Notes: generated by a model from the letters alone, not told the origin. 64,000 bases of DNA from Terrimonas sp. (GCA_016125075.1 WGMO01000013.1:1-64000), one strand, 5' to 3'; numbered from the stretch's first letter, positions 26,903 to 35,993 are shown. Numbers and translations are program-made.

Positions 26903-27844
26903 TTACCGTACGAGAAGTTCGCAGGGTTTTAAACCGGTGTGTTTTTTAAAGGCGGTTGAAAAATGGGAGATGGAGGAATAACCCAGCATCAGCGATACTT
27001 CCGTCACACTTAATCCCTTTTCATATAAAAGGTATTTAGCATGTTCCATGCGCTGGCTCTGGTAAAAATCAAAGATCGTGGTCCCGAACATTTCTTTAAA
27101 CCCTTTTTTGAGGTAACACTCATTGATCGCGACCTTCCTGCTGAGTTCCTTGATCGTGATGGGCTCACCGATATGCTCCAGTAAGATCTCCCTTGATTTT
27201 ATGATCTTTTCCCTGTCGGCCTCATTGGCGAGGAACTTACAGTTGATCACATCAATTTCCTTTTCCCCCAGCATACAATCAAGGCTGTACAGCAGGAGCA
27301 TCTGGGTCTGGGCGTTGATATAGATATTTTCGAGCGAATCACTATAAGTATGGTTGAGCAAACCTTCCAGCACCATCCGGGTCTTTCCGCAGAGGGGAAG
27401 TATCTTACTGAATGAAGAGCGATGCTTAAAATTCAGTACATCGTCACTTAAAATGGCATTCCCTTTCCGGGGTTTTACAAACTGGGAAAGCTGGATCGGG
27501 GAAAAACGGAATGAAAGCACATCCACACTGTCCACTTTTTCCATACAGTTCTTCGAAGCATTGAACTGACACATATCACATTCCGTATCTTTCTTGCGGC
27601 AATACACATTTCCTGAAACACAAAATTTTAATTCGAGGTAATGATTTTCCTCTTCCTTTTTGGAATAATGATATACGAGCATACCGGTATCCTCCACAGT
27701 CCATTGCAGGTAACGGTGATACCTTTTTATTGAGTATTGAACAGAACCCGGGATCTGCTGTTCTTTCTCCTGGAGTAACACCAATTGATCCTGGATCAGG
27801 TTTTGCCGGTAAGCCAGTGATAATATGTCCTGCGGTTGATGCAT
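26903..27844 (-). CDS. AraC-family transcriptional regulator with cysteine cluster
   Basis: C-terminal AraC double HTH (about 213-313; ITIKELSRKVAINECYLKKGFKEMFG and LSVTEVSLMLGYSSISHFSTAFKKHTGLKP fragments). The N-terminal domain holds five cysteines, Cys75, 82, 89, 92 and 100, in the region around CRKKDTECDMC. The overall form is like PchR-type regulators of siderophore and heme uptake. It precedes the receptor on the same strand with about 160 bases between, so it likely controls it. A metal, heme or Fe-S ligand on the cysteines is inference. Confidence 0.88.
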   Translation of the reverse strand: MHQPQDILSLAYRQNLIQDQLVLLQEKEQQIPGSVQYSIKRYHRYLQWTVEDTGMLVYHYSKKEEENHYLELKFCVSGNVYCRKKDTECDMCQFNASKNCMEKVDSVDVLSFRFSPIQLSQFVKPRKGNAILSDDVLNFKHRSSFSKILPLCGKTRMVLEGLLNHTYSDSLENIYINAQTQMLLLYSLDCMLGEKEIDVINCKFLANEADREKIIKSREILLEHIGEPITIKELSRKVAINECYLKKGFKEMFGTTIFDFYQSQRMEHAKYLLYEKGLSVTEVSLMLGYSSISHFSTAFKKHTGLKPCELLVR

Positions 27845-27852
27845 CGGGGGAA

Positions 27853-27860
27853 CAAAGTTA
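27853..27860 (-). promoter_or_regulatory. Possible -7 box for the AraC-family gene
   Basis: TAACTTTG on the minus strand, ending 8 bases before the AraC start codon, matches TAnnTTTG and is identical to the box facing lpxA. The short leader and missing -33 TTG make it tentative. Confidence 0.3.
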
Positions 27861-27956
27861 CAACAGATTCCTTAGATTATCTTTAGCGCAAATCGATATC
27901 TAATAAGCTAAAAGCTAATGTTTTGTAAAAAAACTTCCGGTTTATTCATTAAAAAT

Positions 27957-27964
27957 TAACTTTG
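27957..27964 (+). promoter_or_regulatory. Possible -7 box of the lpxA promoter
   Basis: TAACTTTG matches the Bacteroidota -7 consensus TAnnTTTG and lies 30 bases before the lpxA ATG. No TTG at the expected -33 distance was found. Confidence 0.4.
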
Positions 27965-27994
27965 CTCGTCCTTTGAAAATCATATTCAATTTAA

Positions 27995-28801
27995 ATGATT
28001 CATCCTCATACATATATTCATCCGAACGCCAGGCTGGCCACCAATGTAAAAGTTGACCCTTTTACTGTCATTCACCAGGACGTTGAAATAGGTGATGGTA
28101 CCTGGATTGGGTCTAATGTAACCATCATGGAAGGCGCCCGGATCGGTAAGAATTGCCGGATCTTCCCCGGGGCGGTTATTGCTGCTATCCCCCAGGACCT
28201 GAAATTCCAGGGAGAATATTCCCAGGTAGTGATTGGTGACAATACCACTATCAGGGAGTTTGTTACGATCAACCGGGGAACAGCAGACAGGGACAAGACC
28301 GTTATTGGCAGCAATTGCCTGATCATGGCCTATTGCCATTTTGCCCATGACTGTATTGTAGGGGATAATTGCATCTTCAGTAATAATACCCAGGTAGCGG
28401 GACATGTCACCATTGGTGAATGGTCCATACTGGGGGGCATGTGCGCTGTTCACCAGTTTGTGCAGATCGGTAAACATTCATTTTGCAGTGGCGGATCCCT
28501 GGTCAGTAAAGATGTTCCTCCTTATATAAAAGCCGCCCGCAATCCTTTGTCGTATGCGGGTGTAAACTCGATCGGGCTGAAAAGAAGGGGCTTCACTGTA
28601 GAAAAGATCAATCATATTCTCGATATCTACCGGGTACTCTATAACAAAGGGCTGAATACCACACAGGCTCTCGAATATCTTGAAGAAGACTTTCCGGCTT
28701 CTGATGAAAGGGATGAAATCGTCACCTTTATCCGTGAGTCCCAAAGAGGCATCATTAAACGTTTTTCCAAAACCAATGGCGATGAGGGTATCGTTGACTG
28801 A
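27995..28801 (+). CDS. Acyl-ACP--UDP-N-acetylglucosamine O-acyltransferase
   Basis: A left-handed beta-helix protein with hexapeptide repeats along residues 1-190 and a C-terminal alpha-helical part, 268 residues, the normal LpxA length. The segment MAYCHFAHDCIVGDN carries the catalytic His region, and the start MIHPHTYIHPNA is typical. LpxA transfers a 3-hydroxyacyl chain to UDP-GlcNAc in the first step of lipid A synthesis in the cytoplasm. The usual lpxD and lpxC-fabZ neighbours are not in this window. Its end overlaps the next gene. Confidence 0.97.
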   Translation: MIHPHTYIHPNARLATNVKVDPFTVIHQDVEIGDGTWIGSNVTIMEGARIGKNCRIFPGAVIAAIPQDLKFQGEYSQVVIGDNTTIREFVTINRGTADRDKTVIGSNCLIMAYCHFAHDCIVGDNCIFSNNTQVAGHVTIGEWSILGGMCAVHQFVQIGKHSFCSGGSLVSKDVPPYIKAARNPLSYAGVNSIGLKRRGFTVEKINHILDIYRVLYNKGLNTTQALEYLEEDFPASDERDEIVTFIRESQRGIIKRFSKTNGDEGIVD

Positions 28802-29411
28802 TGCCGGAAAACGGTATAACCGTGACTGGATTTTTCGTCATCTCAACTTCAACTTTGACAAGGGCATAAGTTATGCCATCACCGGTCCCAACGGATCGGG
28901 CAAGAGCACACTCTTGCAGGCCATCAGTGGTGCCATTGGTTTGAATGAGGGAAAAATGAGTTATGAAACGGGTGGAGATCAAACGGGAAACGGGATCCTT
29001 ACTGAAAATGCTTTTCAATATATTTCAATCTGTGCACCCTATCTTGAAGTCGTGGAAGAAATGACCTTCAGGGAATTCATGTCATTTCACCAAAGTTTCA
29101 AACCCTTTATAAAAGGTACGGGCATCGATCAGATGATGGCTGCGGTACAACTGGAAAATGCTGCAGACAAGCAGATCCGTTTTTATTCCAGCGGCATGAA
29201 ACAAAGGGTCAAACTGGCGCAGGCCCTCTTTTCTGATACTCCTATTCTTTTACTCGATGAACCCTGTACCAATCTCGACACGGCCGGCATATCCCTTTAT
29301 CATCAATTGATCAATGATTACTGTAAAGAGAGACTGGTGATCGTGAGCAGCAATGACCCGGAAGAATACGGGTTCTGCCACCAGCAATTAAAAATACAGG
29401 ACTGGAAATAA
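28776..29411 (+). CDS. ABC transporter ATP-binding protein
   Basis: A single ATPase domain of about 211 residues with Walker A GPNGSGKST, the signature region YSSGMKQRVKLAQAL and Walker B ILLLDEP. I chose the ATG at 28776 (or 28782), overlapping the lpxA 3' end by about 20-26 bases, because upstream residues do not fit the fold. The signature is SSGMKQR, as in exporter-type or gliding/lipid ABC ATPases. No permease gene is adjacent, so its partner and substrate are unknown. Coupling to lpxA hints at an envelope lipid role. Confidence 0.88.
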   Translation: MAMRVSLTDAGKRYNRDWIFRHLNFNFDKGISYAITGPNGSGKSTLLQAISGAIGLNEGKMSYETGGDQTGNGILTENAFQYISICAPYLEVVEEMTFREFMSFHQSFKPFIKGTGIDQMMAAVQLENAADKQIRFYSSGMKQRVKLAQALFSDTPILLLDEPCTNLDTAGISLYHQLINDYCKERLVIVSSNDPEEYGFCHQQLKIQDWK

Positions 29412-29418
29412 AGTTGTC

Positions 29419-31008
29419 CTAGTGGAGGGCTTCATTGATCTTAACTCCTTTATTCCTGTTTCCCCTTACCATCAGCACAAAAGGTACGCAGACAAGGAAC
29501 ATCAACCCGATGTACAGGAACACATCCATATAGGATAGAACCATGGCCTGTTTGGTAACAGCATAGTCGAGTGCCTTATAGGCATCCTGTTTGGCAATAT
29601 CAAAAGAAACTGCCCCTTTGGCCGCAAAGGATTGGGCCATGCCAGTAACCCGGTTCTGGATAACAGGGTTGGTGGCATCCAGCTTACTGACCAGGTCGCT
29701 CCGGTGTACCATGACCTGCTGGGCCATGAATGTGGTGATGATAGCGATCCCGAAAGAACCACCCAACTGCCGCATCATCCCGGTAAATGCCGCGCCTTCA
29801 CCGATCTCCCGTCCTTTCAGGGTACTGAGCGATAAAGTGGTGACAGGGATAAATAATAAACCCAGTGCCGCCCCGCGGAAGATCAGCATCCAGAAAAAAG
29901 ATTGCTCACTGGTATCCGGTGTCAGGATCTTATAGCCCCAGAAACAAAAGATAAAAAACATGAACATCCCGATGGCGGCCAGCAATTGCTGCCGGGCACC
30001 TGCCTGCAGTAAACGGCCAATGATCGGCATCATGAAACCGGTGGTAACGGCTGCCGGCACCATCAGCAAACCTGCCTGGGTTGCCGTCCAGCCAAGTGTG
30101 GCCTGAGTATAAAGCGGGATGATAAAAGTGGAACCATATAAACCAAAACCCATGATGAAAGAAAGTATGGTTCCCACCCGGAGATTCCCGTTTTTCAAAA
30201 CCCGCAGGTTGACCACGGGATTTCGGAAAGTCAGTTCCCGCCAGATAAAGAAGAAACCGCCTAATATGGCCACCACGGTGAGAATGATAATCGTTGAACT
30301 CGAAAACCAATCATCATCATGCCCTTTTTCAAGGATATATTGTAAGGATCCCACAAAAGTGGCCAACAGGGCTATCCCGATCCAGTCGATATCGGCAGCT
30401 GCACTTTTCTCTGAATATTTGGGGCTTCTGACAAACTGCAGGGTCAATAATGTAGCGATGATACCCAACGGTATATTGATATAAAATATATACGGCCATC
30501 CTCCCTGTACATTATCAATGATCCAGCCACCCAGGGGAGGCCCCAGGGTAGGCCCGATGATCACACCCATTCCATAAATGGCCTGTGCCATCCCCCTTTT
30601 TGCAACCGGGTAACTTTCGGTGATGATTGTTTGCGAGGTAACCAGTAAGGCACCACCGCCCAGTCCCTGCAAAAACCGGAATATGACAAGCTCTGTGATG
30701 CCGGTGGCATTCCCGCATAAAAACGAAGACAGGGTAAAGAGCATGATGGATACGGCAAAATAGTTGCGACGGCCAAACTGTTGGGCTAACCAGCTGGTCA
30801 TGGGCACGATGATCACATTCCCGATGGCATAGGCCGTGATCACCCATCCCACTTCTGTGGTGGTGGCACCAAGGTTCCCCTTCATATCATTGATCGCAAC
30901 ATTCACGATGGTTGTGTCTACAATCTCGAGTAAAGCGCAAATGATCGCCGTCACCGTGATGATCACCCTTCTTGAACCGTATTCGACTAAAGAATCTGCC
31001 TGTACCAT
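29419..31008 (-). CDS. DHA2 family MFS multidrug transporter (EmrB/QacA type)
   Basis: A 529-residue, 14-helix transporter with ETVDTTIVNVA-like first helix (LLEIVDTTIVNVAI), WVITAYAIGN in TM2 and GLGGGALLV, IYGMGVIIGPTLGPPLGGWI motif-C type segments. These proteins export drugs or lipophilic compounds through the inner membrane using protons. It is the last gene of a tetR-tolC-hlyD-DHA2 operon and should form a tripartite pump with the two preceding products. Confidence 0.95.
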   Translation of the reverse strand: MVQADSLVEYGSRRVIITVTAIICALLEIVDTTIVNVAINDMKGNLGATTTEVGWVITAYAIGNVIIVPMTSWLAQQFGRRNYFAVSIMLFTLSSFLCGNATGITELVIFRFLQGLGGGALLVTSQTIITESYPVAKRGMAQAIYGMGVIIGPTLGPPLGGWIIDNVQGGWPYIFYINIPLGIIATLLTLQFVRSPKYSEKSAAADIDWIGIALLATFVGSLQYILEKGHDDDWFSSSTIIILTVVAILGGFFFIWRELTFRNPVVNLRVLKNGNLRVGTILSFIMGFGLYGSTFIIPLYTQATLGWTATQAGLLMVPAAVTTGFMMPIIGRLLQAGARQQLLAAIGMFMFFIFCFWGYKILTPDTSEQSFFWMLIFRGAALGLLFIPVTTLSLSTLKGREIGEGAAFTGMMRQLGGSFGIAIITTFMAQQVMVHRSDLVSKLDATNPVIQNRVTGMAQSFAAKGAVSFDIAKQDAYKALDYAVTKQAMVLSYMDVFLYIGLMFLVCVPFVLMVRGNRNKGVKINEALH

Positions 31009-31031
31009 GCCTGGGTTTTTTGAAATCTATA

Positions 31032-32135
31032 TTAATCCAAATGAACATCTACATCCACATTCATACCCGGTCTGAGTCTTTTCACCAGGCTGTCTGCAGG
31101 ATCTGTAAATTCGATCCTGACAGGAAGACGCTGCACCACTTTCACGAAATTCCCACTGGCATTATCCGGTGGCAATAAGGCAAAGGTTGACCCGGTTGCC
31201 GGTGAGAAGGAAGCAACCGTTGCTTCAAAACGATGTTTCGGAAATGCATCGGCATGAATGGTCACTTTCTGCCCTTCGGTCATCTTGTTCAGCTGGGTTT
31301 CCTTGAAGTTGGCCACGACCCAAACCTGGTCGCTGTGCACCACACTGAACAGGGACTGACCAGCCTGAACATATTGTCCCGGCCGTACATTCACCTTGGA
31401 AACAAGACCGTCCTGCGGGGCAGTAATAACGGCATAGGACAAACTAAGTTTGGCAGCGTCCACATCCGCTTCCCGTTGCCGGATGCTGGTGGCTGCGGTT
31501 TCCACCTGTTGTGCCGTTGCCTCGCTTTGCACCGATACGGCATGGGTTTGCTGCTGGGCCTGTTTTTTCTGTTCTTCCAAAATCGCCACCTGCTGCGCTG
31601 CCGATTGTTTGGCAGCCTGGGCCTGTTCAAATTGCTGTTGGGTGATAGAATGGTCTTTGATGAGGTTGGCATACCGGTCATAATCCTGGGTAGCACGCCA
31701 TAAACCAATTTTAGCCGCTTCAATCTGCGCATCGATAGTGCTGACGGAAGCCCTGATGACAGCCGTATTGGCCTTGGCGGCATCCGTCGTATACCGGGCA
31801 TTGTTCAAATTACTTTTAGCCGTGGCCAGGGCGGCTTCTGCCTGTTCCAGTTTGATGATGAGGTCCCGGCTATCGAGTACCATCAGGGTATCCCCTTTTT
31901 TCACCCATTGGTTATCATCGACATTCACCGTTTCCACATAACCGGCGATTCGGGGAATAACAGGGCTGATATCTGCACTCACCTGGGCATCATCGGTTTC
32001 TTCGTGGTGCTGGCTGTGTATGTATTTTGTAATACCAAACCAGGAACCTGCCACCACCAGGATGACCAGGATAATGATAAAGATGGGGTTCCTTTTTTTA
32101 GGGGCCGCTTTTTTTTCGTTGATTGTTGCTTCCAT
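31032..32135 (-). CDS. HlyD/EmrA family periplasmic adaptor protein
   Basis: One N-terminal membrane helix (about 18-36), then lipoyl-like beta domain halves (SPVIPRIAGYVETVNVDDNQWVKKGD fragments and TAPQDGLVSKVNVRPGQYV) around a long helical hairpin rich in Gln and Ala (about 95-215), and a beta-barrel region. This is the EmrA build. It lies 23 bases upstream of the DHA2 gene and 27 bases downstream of the TolC-family gene. Confidence 0.95.
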   Translation of the reverse strand: MEATINEKKAAPKKRNPIFIIILVILVVAGSWFGITKYIHSQHHEETDDAQVSADISPVIPRIAGYVETVNVDDNQWVKKGDTLMVLDSRDLIIKLEQAEAALATAKSNLNNARYTTDAAKANTAVIRASVSTIDAQIEAAKIGLWRATQDYDRYANLIKDHSITQQQFEQAQAAKQSAAQQVAILEEQKKQAQQQTHAVSVQSEATAQQVETAATSIRQREADVDAAKLSLSYAVITAPQDGLVSKVNVRPGQYVQAGQSLFSVVHSDQVWVVANFKETQLNKMTEGQKVTIHADAFPKHRFEATVASFSPATGSTFALLPPDNASGNFVKVVQRLPVRIEFTDPADSLVKRLRPGMNVDVDVHLD

Positions 32136-32162
32136 TTTATAAAATGCTAGTAGGTAATGAAT

Positions 32163-33488
32163 TTATTTTTTCAGATCGGCAGCCAGTAAACCGGCTGATC
32201 TTAATAACTGGTGATAGGCCACAAAGGCATCAGCCCTTGCCAGGGTATATGCCAGGTTAGCCTGTAACTGGGCCACATCAGCATCAAGTAATTCCGACAA
32301 GGTGGCCAGGTTATTATCAAATTTATTTTTCACGATCCTGTAGTTCTCTGTGGCCTGTTCCACCGCCTTGGCATTGACCTCAATTTTTTTTCGGTCACTC
32401 AATAACGTTAAATAATTCCTGCTGACTTCCAGTTGTACATCATCATGCATCATATCTACGGCGAGCGACAATTGCTTTTCCGCAGCCGCGGCCTGTTCCA
32501 CTTTTGCTTTTGTTTTCCAGAGCGAACTGATATTATAAGAAACCCCCACGCCGATATTGACCGCGTTGGTCACTGTGATGACCTTGGGAATATCGGCCGC
32601 GATATACCCCCCTGTCAGCTGGAGGGAGGGATATTTTTCCCCCCTTACCACTTTTACCCCCGTGGCAGAAGCCTGCTGCCGGTAACCCAGGGCCTGCATG
32701 TCTTTCCTGTTGGCAAATGCGGACTGCAGGTAATCTTCCAATACCCTTTCATCCTCTTTCTTTTCAATACCTGTCGTATCCGGTATCATCACGGTTGCAG
32801 GGGGTAAACCCAGTAAAAGGTCCATGTTCAGGTTCACCAGTTGAAGGTTATTTTCAGCATCGAGTAATCCCAGCTCAATTTGAGATGATTGCAGGGAAGC
32901 TTTCATCAGGTCATTCCTGGCCAGTAAACCGTTTTTTTCGAGGTCTGTAAGCTCTTTGACCCTTTGCTGGGATTGTGAAAGGTTTTCTTTTACCAGCCTC
33001 ACTGCGCTATAAGCCTTAAAAAGGTTGGCAAAGGATTCAATGGTGGTCTGAATCAGCATATCCTTATCATTTTCGGCATCGAGCATGACCGCTTTCTCCA
33101 GGAGCCTCGAAGATTCGATACCGTACCTGATCTTGCCACCGGCATACAGGGGCAGTGATATATTCAATATTCCGTAGAGGGCCTGCGACACTTTCGGGGG
33201 CGCGCTGCCGTTACCACCGGAATTATTCGAATTTGACTTGATATCAATATTGGCACTGCTCAGGCGCAGGTAAGCACCTGTTACGCTGGCATTGGGCAGT
33301 TTTTTTTGCAGCGCTTCCTGTAAGGCAGCCGTTGCCGCATCTATCTTTGCCTGGCTGAGTTTTAATTTTTTACTATTCTGCAGGCTGAGTTCGATCGCTT
33401 CCTCCAGCTTCACTTTTTTTATTTCCTGTGCTGTTGACGGCACCGCCCACAGCAACAACACGAAAAGACCGGTAATTTTAAACTTCAT
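32163..33488 (-). CDS. TolC-family outer membrane efflux protein
   Basis: Signal peptide (MKFKITGLFVLLLWAVPSTAQ), then two repeated outer-membrane efflux domains with coiled-coil helices (LEEAIELSLQNSKKLKLSQ and VEQAAAAEKQLSLAVDMM). 441 residues is normal for the family. It provides the outer membrane channel for the HlyD and DHA2 proteins encoded next. Its start overlaps the end of the tetR gene by 11 bases, so the operon is translationally tight. Confidence 0.95.
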   Translation of the reverse strand: MKFKITGLFVLLLWAVPSTAQEIKKVKLEEAIELSLQNSKKLKLSQAKIDAATAALQEALQKKLPNASVTGAYLRLSSANIDIKSNSNNSGGNGSAPPKVSQALYGILNISLPLYAGGKIRYGIESSRLLEKAVMLDAENDKDMLIQTTIESFANLFKAYSAVRLVKENLSQSQQRVKELTDLEKNGLLARNDLMKASLQSSQIELGLLDAENNLQLVNLNMDLLLGLPPATVMIPDTTGIEKKEDERVLEDYLQSAFANRKDMQALGYRQQASATGVKVVRGEKYPSLQLTGGYIAADIPKVITVTNAVNIGVGVSYNISSLWKTKAKVEQAAAAEKQLSLAVDMMHDDVQLEVSRNYLTLLSDRKKIEVNAKAVEQATENYRIVKNKFDNNLATLSELLDADVAQLQANLAYTLARADAFVAYHQLLRSAGLLAADLKK

Positions 33489-34113
33489 GCGTTAGGATGG
33501 TTTTGAATAAAAATTTTAAATGTTTGCTAAGAGTGTCCCTGATATACTGTTGAAACTGTTCTTCCGGCAAAGCCTCGAGATTGCTCAGCACTTTATAATA
33601 TTGTTTGGAGGTAATCAGGTTGCTGGCCGTTCCCACCATAACCGACATCATCATGGGAATATCGATTCCTTTCCTGAATTCACCCTTCTCCTGTCCCTCA
33701 TGGATCAAACGGCTGATGATCTCAAGATTCCTCCTTTTCATGTCCAATATCAGGTCGGTAATAGGGCCTGAATTGTTGAGCACCTGTTCCCGGGCGAGTA
33801 TCCTGTGAAAATGCTGGCGGTTCATGATTTTATCGATATAGTGATCCACGAGCAGGTACACTTTTTCGAGTGAGCTCATGCCCTGCTGCTGCAGGATGCT
33901 TTCCAGTTTCAGTTTGATCGATTCACCCCGGTAGCTGAAAATAGCTTCGAGTAATTTTTCTTTAGAACCAAAATAGTAGGAAACCATCGCCAGGTTGATG
34001 TTTGCCTTATCCGCTATATCCCTTACCGACGTGCCGTGAAAACCATTTTCTGCGAAAAGGAATTCAGCAGCTTCCATGATCTGCAATTGCTTATCACTGT
34101 ATTCCATGAACAT
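33478..34113 (-). CDS. TetR-family transcriptional repressor
   Basis: N-terminal TetR HTH (residues about 10-55; FHGTSVRDIADKANINLAMV, then YYFGSKEKLLEAIF) and an all-helical ligand domain. It is first in the efflux operon and overlaps the tolC-like gene. Its own promoter region carries two near-identical palindrome-like sites (34136-34168), so it most likely represses the whole operon, including itself, until an effector binds. ATG at 34113 and 34107 are both possible. Confidence 0.93.
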   Translation of the reverse strand: MFMEYSDKQLQIMEAAEFLFAENGFHGTSVRDIADKANINLAMVSYYFGSKEKLLEAIFSYRGESIKLKLESILQQQGMSSLEKVYLLVDHYIDKIMNRQHFHRILAREQVLNNSGPITDLILDMKRRNLEIISRLIHEGQEKGEFRKGIDIPMMMSVMVGTASNLITSKQYYKVLSNLEALPEEQFQQYIRDTLSKHLKFLFKTILTHEV

Positions 34114-34128
34114 GATTTAAAAAAACAG

Positions 34129-34159
34129 CAAATTTAAACAATTGTTTAATTCAAACAAA
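34129..34159 (-). promoter_or_regulatory. Promoter of the tetR-efflux operon
   Basis: On the minus strand TTTG (34159-34156), a 19-base spacer and TAAATTTG (34136-34129) match the Bacteroidota -33/-7 pattern almost perfectly. The -7 box ends 15 bases before the 34113 ATG. Confidence 0.7.
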
Positions 34160-34168
34160 CGTTTAATT
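34134..34168. promoter_or_regulatory. Tandem TetR operator candidates
   Basis: AAACAATTGTTTAATT (34136-34151) and AAACAAACGTTTAATT (34153-34168) match at 14 of 16 bases with a 17-base offset. The first is part of a perfect 16-bp palindrome TTAAACAATTGTTTAA (34134-34149). One copy covers the -7 box and the other the -33 box of the tetR promoter. A further palindrome ACAATTAATTGT lies at 34190-34201. Confidence 0.65.
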
Positions 34169-34224
34169 AAATTTTTAAACAAAAAATTTACAATTAATTG
34201 TTAATCAAATATTTAAAAATGAAA

Positions 34225-35439
34225 TTATCGCTGACTGGCGATTATCAAATTAAGATCAGTGAATTTCAGGCCAAACCTTTCACTGAGATGGAAATTGGTC
34301 AGGTGGCCTTTAAACATATAGATACCCCCGCGAAGATGGATCTTGTGCCAGATCAGTTTTTCAAATCCCCCCTCATCCCCTGCTTCAAGCAAAAGGGGCA
34401 TGAGCACATTGCTGACAGCCTGGGAAGCTGTCCGGGAAAAACCGGATGGTATATTGGGAACACAATAATGGATGACCCCGTATTTGAGGAAAACCGGGTG
34501 CCCATGACTGGTGATCTCTGATGTTTCAAAACAGCCCCCTCGGTCGATACTCACATCGATGATCACGCTACCGGGACGCATATTACTAACCATTTCTTCC
34601 GTAACTACCATGGGAGTGCGGCCATTTTCATTGCCCAGGGCCCCCACGGCCACTTCACAGGTCTTTAATTGCTTGGAAAGCATCCGGGGTTCGATTACGG
34701 ATGTCCATAACCGGTGCCCGATATTATTCTGTAGTCTTTTTAAACGATAAACGCTGTTATCAAACACTTTTACAGAAGCCCCTAATGCCAGGGCCGCCCG
34801 GGCTGCATATTCACCAACAATACCGGCACCGATAATAATGACTTTTGTGGGTGCAATACCGGAGATACCACCCAGCAAGACCCCCTTGCCATGGTTGGCT
34901 GAACTTAAATATTGTGCTGCGATCAGCATCACGGCACTTCCGGCAATCTCACTCATACTGCGAACAATCGGGTAAGTGCCGCTGTCATCTTTCAGGTTTT
35001 CAAAGGAAATCCCCGTAATCCTTTTTTCCATCATCTTTTGCAATAATTCCGATTTTAAAACAGAAAGATGGATGGGGGAAATGATGACCTGGTTAAGTTG
35101 TAATAAAGGAAGATCCTCTTCAATCACGGGGGCGCTTTTCACCAGGATGGGTGCTTTGAACACATCCTCCCGGTTATAAACAATCCGGGCCCCTGCTTCA
35201 CTGTAATCCTTATCCCTGAAATGGGAAGCCTCGCCGGCATTATGCTCGATCATCACCTGGTGGCCATTGCTCACCAGAACACTGACTGCATCCGGTGTCA
35301 GGGCAATTCGGTTTTCCTGGAATGCCGTCTCTTTGGGAATACCGATATGCATGGCAGCACCCTTCGACTTGATGTCCAGTGTCTCTTCCAAAGTCTCATA
35401 GCTGAACGAAGTACTGATCCTGGGTTTCTGTTGGCTCAT
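34225..35439 (-). CDS. Alanine dehydrogenase
   Basis: A 404-residue protein of the alanine dehydrogenase/PNT family: N-terminal MHIGIPKETAFQENRIALTP, the NAD-binding segment KVIIIGAGIVGEYAARAALALGA and MRPGSVIIDVSIDRGGCFETS. It interconverts L-alanine and pyruvate with NAD and ammonia in the cytoplasm. An N-terminal extension of about 29 residues precedes the usual start; the Met at residue 30 (MHIGIPKE) matches the family start and may be the true one. It appears to be transcribed alone, with the efflux operon promoter just downstream. Confidence 0.93.
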   Translation of the reverse strand: MSQQKPRISTSFSYETLEETLDIKSKGAAMHIGIPKETAFQENRIALTPDAVSVLVSNGHQVMIEHNAGEASHFRDKDYSEAGARIVYNREDVFKAPILVKSAPVIEEDLPLLQLNQVIISPIHLSVLKSELLQKMMEKRITGISFENLKDDSGTYPIVRSMSEIAGSAVMLIAAQYLSSANHGKGVLLGGISGIAPTKVIIIGAGIVGEYAARAALALGASVKVFDNSVYRLKRLQNNIGHRLWTSVIEPRMLSKQLKTCEVAVGALGNENGRTPMVVTEEMVSNMRPGSVIIDVSIDRGGCFETSEITSHGHPVFLKYGVIHYCVPNIPSGFSRTASQAVSNVLMPLLLEAGDEGGFEKLIWHKIHLRGGIYMFKGHLTNFHLSERFGLKFTDLNLIIASQR

Positions 35440-35479
35440 ATCGTTGGTTTACTTCCCTGATTGCGAATCATAAAAATAA

Positions 35480-35905
35480 CTAATTCCTGCCGATCCTGAG
35501 TTTTCTTGTTTCCGATCCTGCCAGTGTGATATAGATGTGTTCGGTATCGGGAGGAAATATTCCAGGTGCTTTCTCCGGCCACTCCACGAAGCAGATCGCA
35601 CCACTGTACAGGCAATCCTCCACTCCCGCCAGCATGGCCTCTTCCTGGTCTTTCATCCGGTAAAGATCGATATGAAATATTTTTTCTCCGTTCTTTGCAT
35701 CCTCCGGCCTGTATTCATTGATAATCGAAAAAGTGGGACTGCTGACGATATCCCGGATCCCCTTTTCATCACAAATAGCATGGATAAAGGTTGTTTTTCC
35801 GGCTCCCATTTCGCCATGAAACGCAAAAACGGTTTTCCCCTTTGTCTCGGCTAAAAACCGGCGGGCAGCATCCCGGATAGCATCCAGGTGAAAGATCAAT
35901 TCCAT
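35480..35905 (-). CDS. tRNA threonylcarbamoyladenosine biosynthesis ATPase TsaE
   Basis: A 141-residue protein with Walker A GEMGAGKTTFI (about 31-41), SSPTFSIINEY and HIDLYRMKD motifs typical of TsaE. TsaE works with TsaB and TsaD to install t6A at position 37 of ANN-decoding tRNAs. It is 40 bases upstream of the alanine dehydrogenase gene on the same strand, a common order in this group of bacteria. Confidence 0.95.
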   Translation of the reverse strand: MELIFHLDAIRDAARRFLAETKGKTVFAFHGEMGAGKTTFIHAICDEKGIRDIVSSPTFSIINEYRPEDAKNGEKIFHIDLYRMKDQEEAMLAGVEDCLYSGAICFVEWPEKAPGIFPPDTEHIYITLAGSETRKLRIGRN

Positions 35906-35962
35906 CCTGCAAATATATTTTTTTAATATGCAACAACGTGTACAAGATAGCGGTTACTATAA

Positions 35963-35993
35963 TTGGCAGGCCCTTGTAAATACCATAAATTTG
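35963..35993 (+). promoter_or_regulatory. Promoter of the copper-type ATPase gene
   Basis: TTG (35963-35965), a 20-base spacer and TAAATTTG (35986-35993) match the Bacteroidota sigma consensus. The predicted start of transcription lies near 36000, leaving a leader of roughly 80 bases. Confidence 0.65.

Noticed and set aside
30515-30847. His/Trp-rich short frames inside the DHA2 gene
   Set aside because: They are alternate frames of a well-supported membrane transporter.
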